From JAFGLY01 sp041309225 (lineage in GTDB: Bacteria > Myxococcota_A > UBA796 > JAFGLY01): 32,793 nucleotides of DNA. Location: NCBI GenBank assembly GCA_041309225.1, contig JBFYZZ010000051.1, positions 1 to 32,793 on the forward strand, written 5' to 3'. This document shows positions 7,414 to 15,463 of this stretch, piece by piece. Every line of letters starts with the position of its first letter. Within the stretch, counting starts at the first letter, position 1. The notes beneath the pieces were generated by a model. The model was given only the letters and a program-made list of their open reading frames with translations. It had not been told where the DNA came from and did no database searches. The position numbers and the translations under genes are program-made.

Positions 7414-8868
7414 CTATCCGGGATCGCCGGTGTCCTCCGTGGGCGTGGCCCACGGATCGGGCGAGGGGGGTGGCTCGTCGAGCGGAGGGGGAGGCGGGGA
7501 TCCCGGCACCTCGCCCCACACCGGGGGCGTCGTGTCGGGAGCCGGGGCCGTCTCGGGCGTGGGGGCCGTCTCGGGCGTGGGGGCCGTCTCGGGCGTGGGC
7601 TGGGGCGTCGCGGCCTGGCGGGCCTCCTCCTCCCGCTTCCGGCGCTCGAACTCCTCCAGGAACCGCTGCTCCTCCTCGCGCTTCTTCCGCGCCTCCTCGG
7701 CGGCCTGCTTGCGGGCCTGGAGCTTCTCGGCCTTCTCCTTCTCCTTGTTGAACTGGGCGATCCAGTCATCGGCGAGGGCGGGATCGGACCCGCCGACCCG
7801 CTTGTAGGTCTCCAGCACGGAGACGGCCTGGGGGTAGTCCTTGAGGTGGTCGCCGAACAGGATGGCGAGGTTGAGGTAGGGCTCGGTGCGGGAGGGCTCG
7901 AGGGCGAGGACCGCCTCGTACTCCTTGCGGGCCTCCTCGAACCGCCCCACGCCGCGGTAGGCGATGCCCAGGTTCATCCGGACGGCGGGCTCGTTCGGGG
8001 CCAGCGTGCGGGCACGCTCGAGCAGCGGCACCATCTCCGCGAAGGAGCGGTCGTCGAGGTAGATCTCGCACAGGTAGACGATGGCCGAGACCAGGTTGGG
8101 ATCCAGCTCGATGGCCCGCCTGAACTCGGATCTGGCCTCGCCTTCGTTGCCTTGGAGCTGGTGGATCCGGCCGAGGCCGGCGTGGACGGCTGCGTTCCGG
8201 TCCGCCCCCTCGATGGACTGGAAGGCGCGTTGGAGGACGAACTTGGCAAGATCGAGCTTGCCCTGCTCGACGTACCCGATCGCGAGGTTGGTGTAGATGG
8301 GGAGCGCGTTGGCGTTGACCGCGAGCGCTGCCTTCGCCGCAGTCTCCAGCTCCGTGTACCGCTGCATCCTGAGCAGGGCCGACAGCTCGGCCACCCGCAG
8401 GTCCACGTCGTCCGGGATGCGCTGGATCCCCAGCCGCCAGGTGGCCAGCGCGTCCGCCAGGCGGCCGTTGCGTTCCTTGATCAGGCCCATGCGGAGCCAG
8501 GCGGCACCCAGCCCAGGGTCGAGGGCGACGGCCTGCCGGTAGGCCTGCTCGGCCATGGCGGCGTCACCGAGCTGCTCGTGCGCGAGGCCCAGGTCGTACT
8601 GGACGAAGGCGTTGTCGGGCAGGCGGCCCTCGAGGTCGCGCAGCCGGTCGAGTGCCTGCCGGGCGTCCTCGTACCGGCCCGTGGTGAGCAGGGCGACGGC
8701 CTCGCCGGTGTCCCGCTGGAGATCGGCCCGCACCTGGACCGGGCTGGGCGGCGGGGCGGCGGGGGCGGCCGCCGCGGCCTCGGGCGCCTGGCCGGAGGCC
8801 TCCGGCGTGGCCTTGTGCAGCGGGCCACAGCCCACGAGCAGGGCGATCGGGAGCAGGAGGGCGCGCAT
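7414..8868 (-). CDS. TPR lipoprotein (GltE/AglT-like by layout)
   Basis: This 484-residue lipoprotein has the lipobox LLVGC at the end of a short signal peptide (Cys14). A Pro/Ala linker is followed by about eight TPR-type helical repeats (residues about 55-350), with signatures such as YDLGLAHEQLGDAAMAEQAYRQAVALDPG and PAVRMNLGIAYRGVGRFEEARKEY. A strongly charged Lys/Glu coiled coil follows (about 375-425). The tail is proline-rich with three PETAPT units. ATG 8868 shares TGATG with the upstream stop. A TPR lipoprotein beside a large periplasmic TPR protein and a TonB-like protein is the arrangement of GltE/NfsE; the assignment is by architecture only. Confidence 0.85.
   Translation of the reverse strand: MRALLLPIALLVGCGPLHKATPEASGQAPEAAAAAPAAPPPSPVQVRADLQRDTGEAVALLTTGRYEDARQALDRLRDLEGRLPDNAFVQYDLGLAHEQLGDAAMAEQAYRQAVALDPGLGAAWLRMGLIKERNGRLADALATWRLGIQRIPDDVDLRVAELSALLRMQRYTELETAAKAALAVNANALPIYTNLAIGYVEQGKLDLAKFVLQRAFQSIEGADRNAAVHAGLGRIHQLQGNEGEARSEFRRAIELDPNLVSAIVYLCEIYLDDRSFAEMVPLLERARTLAPNEPAVRMNLGIAYRGVGRFEEARKEYEAVLALEPSRTEPYLNLAILFGDHLKDYPQAVSVLETYKRVGGSDPALADDWIAQFNKEKEKAEKLQARKQAAEEARKKREEEQRFLEEFERRKREEEARQAATPQPTPETAPTPETAPTPETAPAPDTTPPVWGEVPGSPPPPPLDEPPPSPDPWATPTEDTGDPG
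7544..7597. repeat. Three tandem 18-bp units inside the TPR lipoprotein gene
   Basis: The unit GGGGCCGTCTCGGGCGTG occurs three times without a mismatch (7544-7561, 7562-7579, 7580-7597). On the coding (minus) strand it encodes Pro-Glu-Thr-Ala-Pro-Thr hexapeptides in the tail of the TPR lipoprotein. Because the unit is a multiple of three, gain or loss of copies keeps the frame, so the tail length could vary between strains. Confidence 0.9.
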
Positions 8869-11800
8869 CACCACACCTTCCCGGCCGCCCCGGCGTCCGG
8901 GACCGCGGGCTCGGGCAGGGGGATGGTCAAGGGGCCGCGATCCGGCACGACGAAGGTACGCATCGTGTAGCGTTCTTCCAGCTTCTCCCTTGCGTATTCT
9001 GACGGGAACCGCTCGTTCAGGAGGGTGAGCGTCCGGGCCTGCCACTCGGACCATGCCGTCGCCTCGCGGGCCTTGTCGAGCGCCGCGATGGCGAATCCCC
9101 TGCCCTTCTCCTCGACGGGGATGCGGAACCCGTCGAGGGTTTCTCGATAGAAGGCGACCTGATCGTCGTTGAACCCTTTGGGCGGCGGGGCATCGAAGAG
9201 CATGTCGGCGTAGGCGAAGTGGGCGGCCGCCTGCACGTAGAGCGCGGCGCTCGTCCAGGTGAAGTCCTGGTACCGCGTGATGACCGCGAGGCAGTGGTTC
9301 TTGAGGGTCTCGAGCTCCTGCGGCTTCTGCTTGACGAGCAGGGGGGCGTCCTTCTCGTCGACACCAGTGAATCGGATGACCCTGAAGCGCTCGGACTCCG
9401 CGAGGACGTCCCGGAAGGCGGCCTCGGCGGCGTAGTTGCGGGCCGTGGCGCTGGTGGGACCCTGGCTGGCCAGTCGGTCGAAGGTCTGGAGGAGGGTCCG
9501 CCACTCCTGGTCGGCCTGGCGCTGCCGGCCCTCCTTCTCCAGGATCTTCACGATCCGGTACTGGGCGGTCATGGTGTGGTCCGGGTCCCTCCCCCCGTAG
9601 CGGCGCAGGTACCTCCGGTAGAACTCGATCGCCGGGTCCGACCCGACGGCCTCCCAGCGCTCTCCCGCCACGAAGAAGATCTTCTCGGCATCCCCCTGCT
9701 CGGGGTAGCGGGTGGCGTAGGTCTCGAAGTCCCGGGCGGCGCCGGCGTGGTCCCCGAGGCCGATCTTGAGGAAGGCGGCGTTGTAGAGGGCGGTGGGGGC
9801 GTTCTTGGCCTTGGGGAAGTACTCGACGAGGTTGGTGTAGTACCGGATGGCCTGGTTCAACTGCAGAATGCCGGCGTAGTTCGACGCGATGCGGAAGTAG
9901 AGACCCTCGGACCGCTCGTCGCGCGGATATCGGTTGATGTACTTCTCGAAGAGGGCGTTGGCGTCGTCCGCCTTGCCGACGATCTCCAGGGAGTTGGCCG
10001 CGTTGAAGAGGGCGTCCTTGGCGAGTGGGGATCGGGGGAACTCGTCCAGGAAGGCCAGGAAGGCGGTGGCCGCCTCCTCGCGCTGGCCCTGCTCGATGAG
10101 GGCGTAGGCCAGCTTGAAGGTGGAGCCTTCCTTGAGCTCGTCCCACTCCTTCTTCTTGGCCGCCGCGACCTCCTGGGGGCCGAGGCTCATGTTGCCGTAC
10201 TTGTTCGTGTAGAAGCGGACCTTCTCGAGATCCCTCTCCTCCTGGTAGGACCGGATGACCAGACCCCCCGAGAAGGCGGCCTCGGGCGCGGCCTGGAAGG
10301 AGGCGATGACCTTGTGGAACCGGGGACGCGCCTCGTCATAGTGGCCGAACTCGAAGAGGATCTGGGCCGGGATGTAGGTGAGGGCCGGCAGGTCGCGCTT
10401 GCGGGCCTCCGCGAACTCGGGCGAGGTGAACTCGCCGGTCACGACCTGGTCGCAGGCCTCGATGAAGGCCTTGTGCTCGTCGGTGAGCATGTAGACCTTC
10501 ACCTCGCCCCCGAACGGCGACGTCACCACCCGCTCTACGATGGCGTCGGGCGGCACGACCTCCACCTTGCCGTACCGGTCCACCAGCAGTTGCCGGCGGA
10601 CCTTCATGAGGCGGTAGGTGGCCCCGTCGCGGTAGGGGTGGTTCGGGCCCTTGAGCAACTGCAGGTATTCCCGCTCGGCTTCCTTCATCCGATTGGAGTA
10701 GAACAGCGCGTCGGCGAGGTACCACTCCATCTCGTAGTAGTCGTCGGCGAAGGGGAACCGGCTCAGGTACTCGCGGTACTTGTCGGCGGCGCGGGAGTAG
10801 TCCTCGGGACGGCCCGACTTCTGGGCGATGTAGTGGTAGTCGGTAGCGATGGAGGCGAGCGAGGACTCGATGTACCCCCGGGCCACCGCCAGCGCATCGG
10901 GATTGGGGCGGTTGGAGGCCCACCACGCGGTCTGGTCGTTGTAGCGCTCGGCGAGCAGGAGCTGGGCTCTGTTGGACGCCTCCGAGTCCGGGGGCTGCAT
11001 GGTCATGTAGAGGCGGGCGACGGTGTGCTGGTACTGCGGGTTCTCCGGCTCCATCGGCCAGCGCTGCTGGAGGTACTCGTACGTGGCGATGGACTGCTCG
11101 TACCGGGCGTACTGGAAGAGGACGTCGGCCAGCTTGATGTAGACCTCGCGCTCGTAGTCGCGGAGCCCCACCTCCTGAAACCACCGCTGGGCCTGGGCCA
11201 CCGGGGAGATGCCCTCGTGATCCGCCAGGTCGGCGATCGAGATCGCCATGTAGTCGATGGCCTCCTTGTCCATCGGCGAGGTCTCGCCGCTCGTGAGGAG
11301 CAGGCGGCGCGAGTAGTCGAGGAGACGCGTGAAGAGCGCCATGGCCTGCCGGTACTCCTCGAGCCGCTGGCGGTTCGCCAGCAGGAAGTGGGACCAGGCG
11401 AGCTTGTACAGGCCCTTGTCGTAGTAGCGGGCCTCCTCTCCGGCATCCACGATGCGCTGGTAGTAGGGGAGCGCCTCCTCGACGAGGTTCTCCTGGAAAT
11501 GGTACTCGCCGAGGCGCATGCTGGCGTCGTTGGCGAACTCGCTCCCGGGGAACCGGGTGACCAGGGTCCTCAGCGCGTCCACGCCGGTCGCGCGATCCGG
11601 ATCCAGGGCGTTCTCCTCGGTGTTGCAGTATCCGAGCATGTAGTAGACGCCGTCGATCCGATCGTAGTCCGGGTAGCGGCTCACGATGCCGCGGTACAGG
11701 GCCAGCGGCTTGCCGTAGTTCTTGCGGGGCTCGGGGATGTCCTCGGCGACGGCCGTGTCCATGGCCGCCAGCCGGCGACTCCGCTCGGCGTCGGCGAGCA

Positions 11801-12206
11801 GGAAGGTGTTCTCGGCGTCCTCGAAGTACAGCTCCGCGAGCCGGAACATCACGTGGGGGGTGTACTCGGCGTCGGGGTACTTGCGCAGGAACGCCACGAA
11901 CTTCTCTTCGGCCTGGCTCCGGACGATGTCCTCCTCCTCGCGCAGGCCCAGGATGGTGCGACCATACCCCTGCTCCAACTCCTGCCGCCGCCGGCCTTCC
12001 TCCACGCGGACGTAGTCGCGGGTGTCGTCCTTGAACTCGGTCATGCGGTCGACGAAGCGCTGCTGGGCGGACCGGTACTCCTCCACGTCGTCGGTGGTGC
12101 CCTTGCGGGGTGCGCTCGTCCCGCCCGCCGGGATTGCGGCCTGAACCGCCGCGTGGGCGGGTGTCGCGGCGAGCGCCGCGATCACGAGGAGCAGCACACC
12201 GCTCAC
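8868..12206 (-). CDS. Large periplasmic TPR protein, 1112 residues (GltD/AgmU-like by layout)
   Basis: An N-terminal signal peptide (GVLLLVIAALAATPAHA) is followed by more than 1000 residues of helical TPR-type repeats. Recurrent patterns include EFANDASMRLGEYHF, YMLGYCNTEE, PLAKDALFNAANSLEI and APTALYNAAFLKIGLGDHA. A short charged coiled stretch (about 30-80) precedes the repeats. No enzyme motif is seen, so it is probably a scaffold. The GTG at 12206 starts 1 nt after the upstream stop, and its GGAGGAG site lies in the end of the upstream gene. Length, export and position match GltD/AgmU or NfsD, the large periplasmic TPR part of the Myxococcus machines. Sequence-level homology was not tested. 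Confidence 0.88.
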   Translation of the reverse strand: MSGVLLLVIAALAATPAHAAVQAAIPAGGTSAPRKGTTDDVEEYRSAQQRFVDRMTEFKDDTRDYVRVEEGRRRQELEQGYGRTILGLREEEDIVRSQAEEKFVAFLRKYPDAEYTPHVMFRLAELYFEDAENTFLLADAERSRRLAAMDTAVAEDIPEPRKNYGKPLALYRGIVSRYPDYDRIDGVYYMLGYCNTEENALDPDRATGVDALRTLVTRFPGSEFANDASMRLGEYHFQENLVEEALPYYQRIVDAGEEARYYDKGLYKLAWSHFLLANRQRLEEYRQAMALFTRLLDYSRRLLLTSGETSPMDKEAIDYMAISIADLADHEGISPVAQAQRWFQEVGLRDYEREVYIKLADVLFQYARYEQSIATYEYLQQRWPMEPENPQYQHTVARLYMTMQPPDSEASNRAQLLLAERYNDQTAWWASNRPNPDALAVARGYIESSLASIATDYHYIAQKSGRPEDYSRAADKYREYLSRFPFADDYYEMEWYLADALFYSNRMKEAEREYLQLLKGPNHPYRDGATYRLMKVRRQLLVDRYGKVEVVPPDAIVERVVTSPFGGEVKVYMLTDEHKAFIEACDQVVTGEFTSPEFAEARKRDLPALTYIPAQILFEFGHYDEARPRFHKVIASFQAAPEAAFSGGLVIRSYQEERDLEKVRFYTNKYGNMSLGPQEVAAAKKKEWDELKEGSTFKLAYALIEQGQREEAATAFLAFLDEFPRSPLAKDALFNAANSLEIVGKADDANALFEKYINRYPRDERSEGLYFRIASNYAGILQLNQAIRYYTNLVEYFPKAKNAPTALYNAAFLKIGLGDHAGAARDFETYATRYPEQGDAEKIFFVAGERWEAVGSDPAIEFYRRYLRRYGGRDPDHTMTAQYRIVKILEKEGRQRQADQEWRTLLQTFDRLASQGPTSATARNYAAEAAFRDVLAESERFRVIRFTGVDEKDAPLLVKQKPQELETLKNHCLAVITRYQDFTWTSAALYVQAAAHFAYADMLFDAPPPKGFNDDQVAFYRETLDGFRIPVEEKGRGFAIAALDKAREATAWSEWQARTLTLLNERFPSEYAREKLEERYTMRTFVVPDRGPLTIPLPEPAVPDAGAAGKVW

Positions 12207-12207
12207 G

Positions 12208-14553
12208 TCACTCCTCCAACCTGGCGTTGATCGCCTCGAAGCGTCGGTTCGTCTCCTTGGCCAGATCGACCCGCTGCGTGTTGAGGGCCTCGATGCGGTC
12301 GGAGAGCTGGGTCTTGCGGATCCAGTAGACGTCCACGATGCCCATGTCGGCGCGCACCACGGACGAGTCGAAGAAGCTCGACAGCTCCTCGAACCCGAGC
12401 CGGGTGGCCGCCACGCCGAGTTCGTCGGTCTCCGCGATGGCCCGGTCCACCCCTCCCCTCAGGTCGCGGGCCAGTCCCCGCTGGGCGGCGTACTCCTTCC
12501 GGATGCGCGCGATCTCCCCCTGCTCCACGCTGGAGAGCAGGCGCTCCACCTCGTCGGTGCGGGCGCCGAGGCGTTCGAGGTCGGCCCACAGGGCGTCGGC
12601 TCGGGTGTAGAGGTCGCGGGCGGAGGGATCGGAGACGCGGCTCCGGTACCCGGAGAGACGGCGTCGGATCCCCTGGAGGTCGGCGCGGATGGAACGGTCG
12701 GACCTCGCGCTGCGGTCGACCTCCTGCTCGGCGAGCGCCATCAGCCCGCGCAGGGCGGGCTCCCCCTGGATGGGGCGCCCGTCGCGCACGATCCCGTCGA
12801 GCTCCTCCCGGAGGGTTTCCATCCGGCGCTTGATCTGGACGTAGGCGTCGTCGGAGAAGTGATCCTGGGCAGCCGCCAGCTGATCCTCGACGGCCTCGAG
12901 CTCCGCGATCAGGCCCCGGGCGGCCTGCTCCACCTGGGAGCCGACCTTCTGGACCGCGCGGACCTGGGCCTCCTGGGTGGCGAGGCGGTCCGCATCGGCC
13001 ATGGTGCTGCGATCGGCGCCGGCCGCTGCATCGGCCAGGAGCTGGCTCTCCTGAGCGAGGGCGGCGAGCTCGGTCCGCACCGCGGCATCGGCGTTGTCGG
13101 CCATCCACCGGGCCTCGAGGGCCACGAGGTCCCCGGCGATGGCGTCCTCGTCGTTGCGGAGCCAGCGCAGCGTCTCGTACGCGTTCCGGAACACGCCCAG
13201 CGTGGTGACCCCGGAGGCCAGCGCCGCGTCGAGCTCGGCCACGATGCCGTCGAGGGCGTCGAGAGAGCGCCGGTCGGCTCCGAGATCGCGCCGGAGCCGG
13301 ACCACCCGGGCGAGATCCTCGTAGCCGTAGAGCATCTCCGCGGCGAACGGGGGCAGGCCCGCCTTGTCGAGAACCTCGAGGGCATCCTCCTGGGCGAGGC
13401 GTTCGAAGAAGAGCCGGGGCTGTTCCCTGGACTCGCCGACCGAGACGGCGATGTCGCGGATGGGGCTGTACTCGGCCACCACCTTCTCGTACGCCGTGTT
13501 GGCGGCCTCGTAGCGCTGCCGCTTCATGTGGAGGTGCCCGCGGAGCACCTTGAGCTGGGCCGCGTACTGGTGGTCCGGGAAGGCCAGCAGGAACACCTCC
13601 ACGGCCCTGAGCGCCTCCTCGTAGGTGCCCTGCTTGATGTACGTCCACACGAGCTCGTAGAGCTGGTCGGCGAAGTACCGCGAGTCGCGCCCCACCTTGG
13701 CATAGGCGGCAGTGGCGGCCGCGTAGTCGCCCTGCTCGTAGCGGATGCGCCCGACGGCCAGGTTGGCGAGGTCCACGAGGTCGCGGGTCTCGGTGTCCTT
13801 GACCGGCACGGTCGCCACCTGTTGGAACAGGGGGAGGCCACCCGCGAGGTCGCCCTGGATCACGAGGATCGTCCCCACCAGGTACCGGGCCCTGCTGGCG
13901 AGGGGCTCCTGCGGGCAGCACTCCGTGAAGAGCGACTTGGACCGGCCCCAGTCCTCCTGTCGGAAGAACGACTTCGCCACCGTGTACTGGATGAGGTCGG
14001 TGGCCGTGACGATCCCGGTGGAGATGTAATGGTCGTACAGGTCGTAGAACTTCCGGGTGTCGCCCGTGATCCCGTAGAGCTCGAGCAGCCGGCGCACGGC
14101 GCTGCCGAAGAAGGGCTGGGCGCGCCCCTGGGCCACGATGTCGAGGTAGGCGGTCTCGGCCGTGGACCACGAGGACATCCGAAACAGGGTCTCGGCGAGG
14201 TACCACTCAGCGTCGGCGCGGATCTCGGGGGAGGTCAGCGCCTTGGACCGCAGCAGGATCGAGAACTCCAGGGCCGCCTGTGCATCGTTGCCCAGGAGGG
14301 CCTCGACCACGGCGTCCTCGTATCGCCGCTCGGCCTCCCCGGTGCTCATGAACGCCGATCGGCGGCCGATCGAGTCGGCCACGCCGGACAGCGCCTTCAG
14401 CTGGCCCTGGAACCTCGTCTCGAGGTTCCTCAATGCGTTCTCCGTGCCGTTGTCCATCGCGGAGGCGGGCCCCGCCGCCCCGAGGAGGCCGGCGGCGAGG
14501 CCGAGCGCCTTCAGCCAGCCCGGCGGGCGCGACGGAGTCCGGTGGGGAGCCAT
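12208..14553 (-). CDS. Exported TPR / coiled-coil protein, 781 residues (GltC-like by layout)
   Basis: A signal peptide (LKALGLAAGLLGAAGPASA) leads into two halves. Residues about 35-400 carry TPR-type repeats, for example AEWYLAETLFRMSSWSTAETAYLDI and ADQLYELVWTYIKQGTYEEALRAVE. Residues about 440-780 form long charged helices rich in Ala, Glu, Arg and Leu, typical of coiled coil. A Cys-Cys pair occurs in TECCPQEP. ATG 14553 follows the upstream stop by 10 nt and has only a weak ribosome site, so translation may depend on the upstream gene; the open frame reaches 14751 but that part overlaps the 228-residue gene. It probably works as a periplasmic scaffold, in the place of GltC/NfsC. Confidence 0.85.
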   Translation of the reverse strand: MAPHRTPSRPPGWLKALGLAAGLLGAAGPASAMDNGTENALRNLETRFQGQLKALSGVADSIGRRSAFMSTGEAERRYEDAVVEALLGNDAQAALEFSILLRSKALTSPEIRADAEWYLAETLFRMSSWSTAETAYLDIVAQGRAQPFFGSAVRRLLELYGITGDTRKFYDLYDHYISTGIVTATDLIQYTVAKSFFRQEDWGRSKSLFTECCPQEPLASRARYLVGTILVIQGDLAGGLPLFQQVATVPVKDTETRDLVDLANLAVGRIRYEQGDYAAATAAYAKVGRDSRYFADQLYELVWTYIKQGTYEEALRAVEVFLLAFPDHQYAAQLKVLRGHLHMKRQRYEAANTAYEKVVAEYSPIRDIAVSVGESREQPRLFFERLAQEDALEVLDKAGLPPFAAEMLYGYEDLARVVRLRRDLGADRRSLDALDGIVAELDAALASGVTTLGVFRNAYETLRWLRNDEDAIAGDLVALEARWMADNADAAVRTELAALAQESQLLADAAAGADRSTMADADRLATQEAQVRAVQKVGSQVEQAARGLIAELEAVEDQLAAAQDHFSDDAYVQIKRRMETLREELDGIVRDGRPIQGEPALRGLMALAEQEVDRSARSDRSIRADLQGIRRRLSGYRSRVSDPSARDLYTRADALWADLERLGARTDEVERLLSSVEQGEIARIRKEYAAQRGLARDLRGGVDRAIAETDELGVAATRLGFEELSSFFDSSVVRADMGIVDVYWIRKTQLSDRIEALNTQRVDLAKETNRRFEAINARLEE

Positions 14554-14563
14554 GCGCGCGCCG

Positions 14564-15250
14564 TCACTCGCTCTCGCCGATCCGCGTGCAGTCGAGGTCG
14601 TACTCCACGTTCGGCCGCTCCACGAAGGACCGGCCGATGCCCTTCCGCTCCTTGACGTGGACCCAGACCTCGCAGGACTTGCCCTCCTCGACGATGAAGC
14701 CGTAGGAAGAGTCCACGTTGAAGGTGTAGCGGTCCACGTAGGAGAAGACACCGAAGCCGTTCCCGCGCAGTACCATGCTGACGGCGATGGTGTGGTTGCC
14801 GGCCGGGACCGGGCCGTCGAGGAGCTTGAACTCCTTGGGGAGGCCCTGCCCCGGGCTCCCGACCCCGTACGCGTAGATGGACTCCCCGTCGAGGAAGTAG
14901 GTGATGGAGTCGATGGAGAACGAACTCGAAAGCGAGTTGTCGTGCCAGATGACCGCCCGGGCGCCCGAGGAGGATCCCTGGATGACGATCTCCTTGAGGA
15001 GCTGGAGGGTGGCCTTGGCCCGGAAGACCTGCTCCTTCAAGCTGTTGACCTTCTCCTCCTCGGTGAGCAACCGGCGGTCGAACGCCTCGTCGGCCGCTGC
15101 GTCCTCGTCGGTGGCCGCATCGGCGGGGGCTTGGAGGGCGGGGGGCGTCGCACCCGACTCGGGGGGCGTGGCCGGGGCCTGCTGAGCCGAGGCGCCGGTC
15201 GCGACGGCGAGGGGAAAGGCCAGGACGAGCAGTCGCAACCATCGTTTCAT
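14564..15250 (-). CDS. Exported coiled-coil protein with beta-sandwich-like C-terminus, 228 residues
   Basis: A signal peptide (MKRWLRLLVLAFPLAVATGASA) is followed by a Pro/Ala-rich acidic linker and then a coiled-coil helix (EEEKVNSLKEQVFRAKATLQLL, about residues 63-85). The C-terminal 130 residues look like beta strands (SITYFLDGESIYAYG, AGNHTIAVSMVLRGNGFG, RYTFNVDSSYGFIVEEGKSC). Two cysteines are near the end. From memory, similar proteins in myxobacteria are often auto-named dihydrolipoamide acetyltransferase, but no lipoyl or acyltransferase motif is visible and that name should not be used. It is the first gene of the operon; ATG 15250 has AGGAG 8 nt upstream. Confidence 0.8.
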   Translation of the reverse strand: MKRWLRLLVLAFPLAVATGASAQQAPATPPESGATPPALQAPADAATDEDAAADEAFDRRLLTEEEKVNSLKEQVFRAKATLQLLKEIVIQGSSSGARAVIWHDNSLSSSFSIDSITYFLDGESIYAYGVGSPGQGLPKEFKLLDGPVPAGNHTIAVSMVLRGNGFGVFSYVDRYTFNVDSSYGFIVEEGKSCEVWVHVKERKGIGRSFVERPNVEYDLDCTRIGESE

Positions 15251-15348
15251 CGGTCGATCTCCTGCCCCGGGGGCAGCCCGCCGAGGTTGGGGGCGGCCCG
15301 GCCCGGGCCGAGCCCGCAGGACGCTCGGCGCCGCGGGAGGGACGAATG

Positions 15349-15378
15349 GGTATACCGTTCGAAGGTGGCGGGTGTCAA
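15349..15378 (-). promoter_or_regulatory. Sigma-70-type promoter of the envelope operon
   Basis: On the minus strand a perfect -35 TTGACA (15378-15373) is separated by 18 nt from TATACC (15354-15349). Transcription would start near 15342, giving a leader of about 90 nt before the first gene at 15250. This is the best-matching promoter in the window and lies in the 213-bp gap after dacB. Confidence 0.65.
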
Positions 15379-15463
15379 CGCGCGTTCGTGGTCGGAAACC
15401 TGCACCCGGACGCGCCCATCGGCCCCACCCGACCGGCCCGGTGGCCAGGGGGCGGGGTCGCGC

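Noticed and set aside
7544..7597. Possible CRISPR-like repeats
   Set aside because: The units are directly adjacent with no spacers and are in frame inside a coding gene.
9219..12230. Plus-strand open frame of 1003 codons
   Set aside because: It is antisense to the 1112-residue TPR gene; its Val/Gly/Leu/Arg-rich, low-complexity translation is typical of a GC-rich shadow frame.
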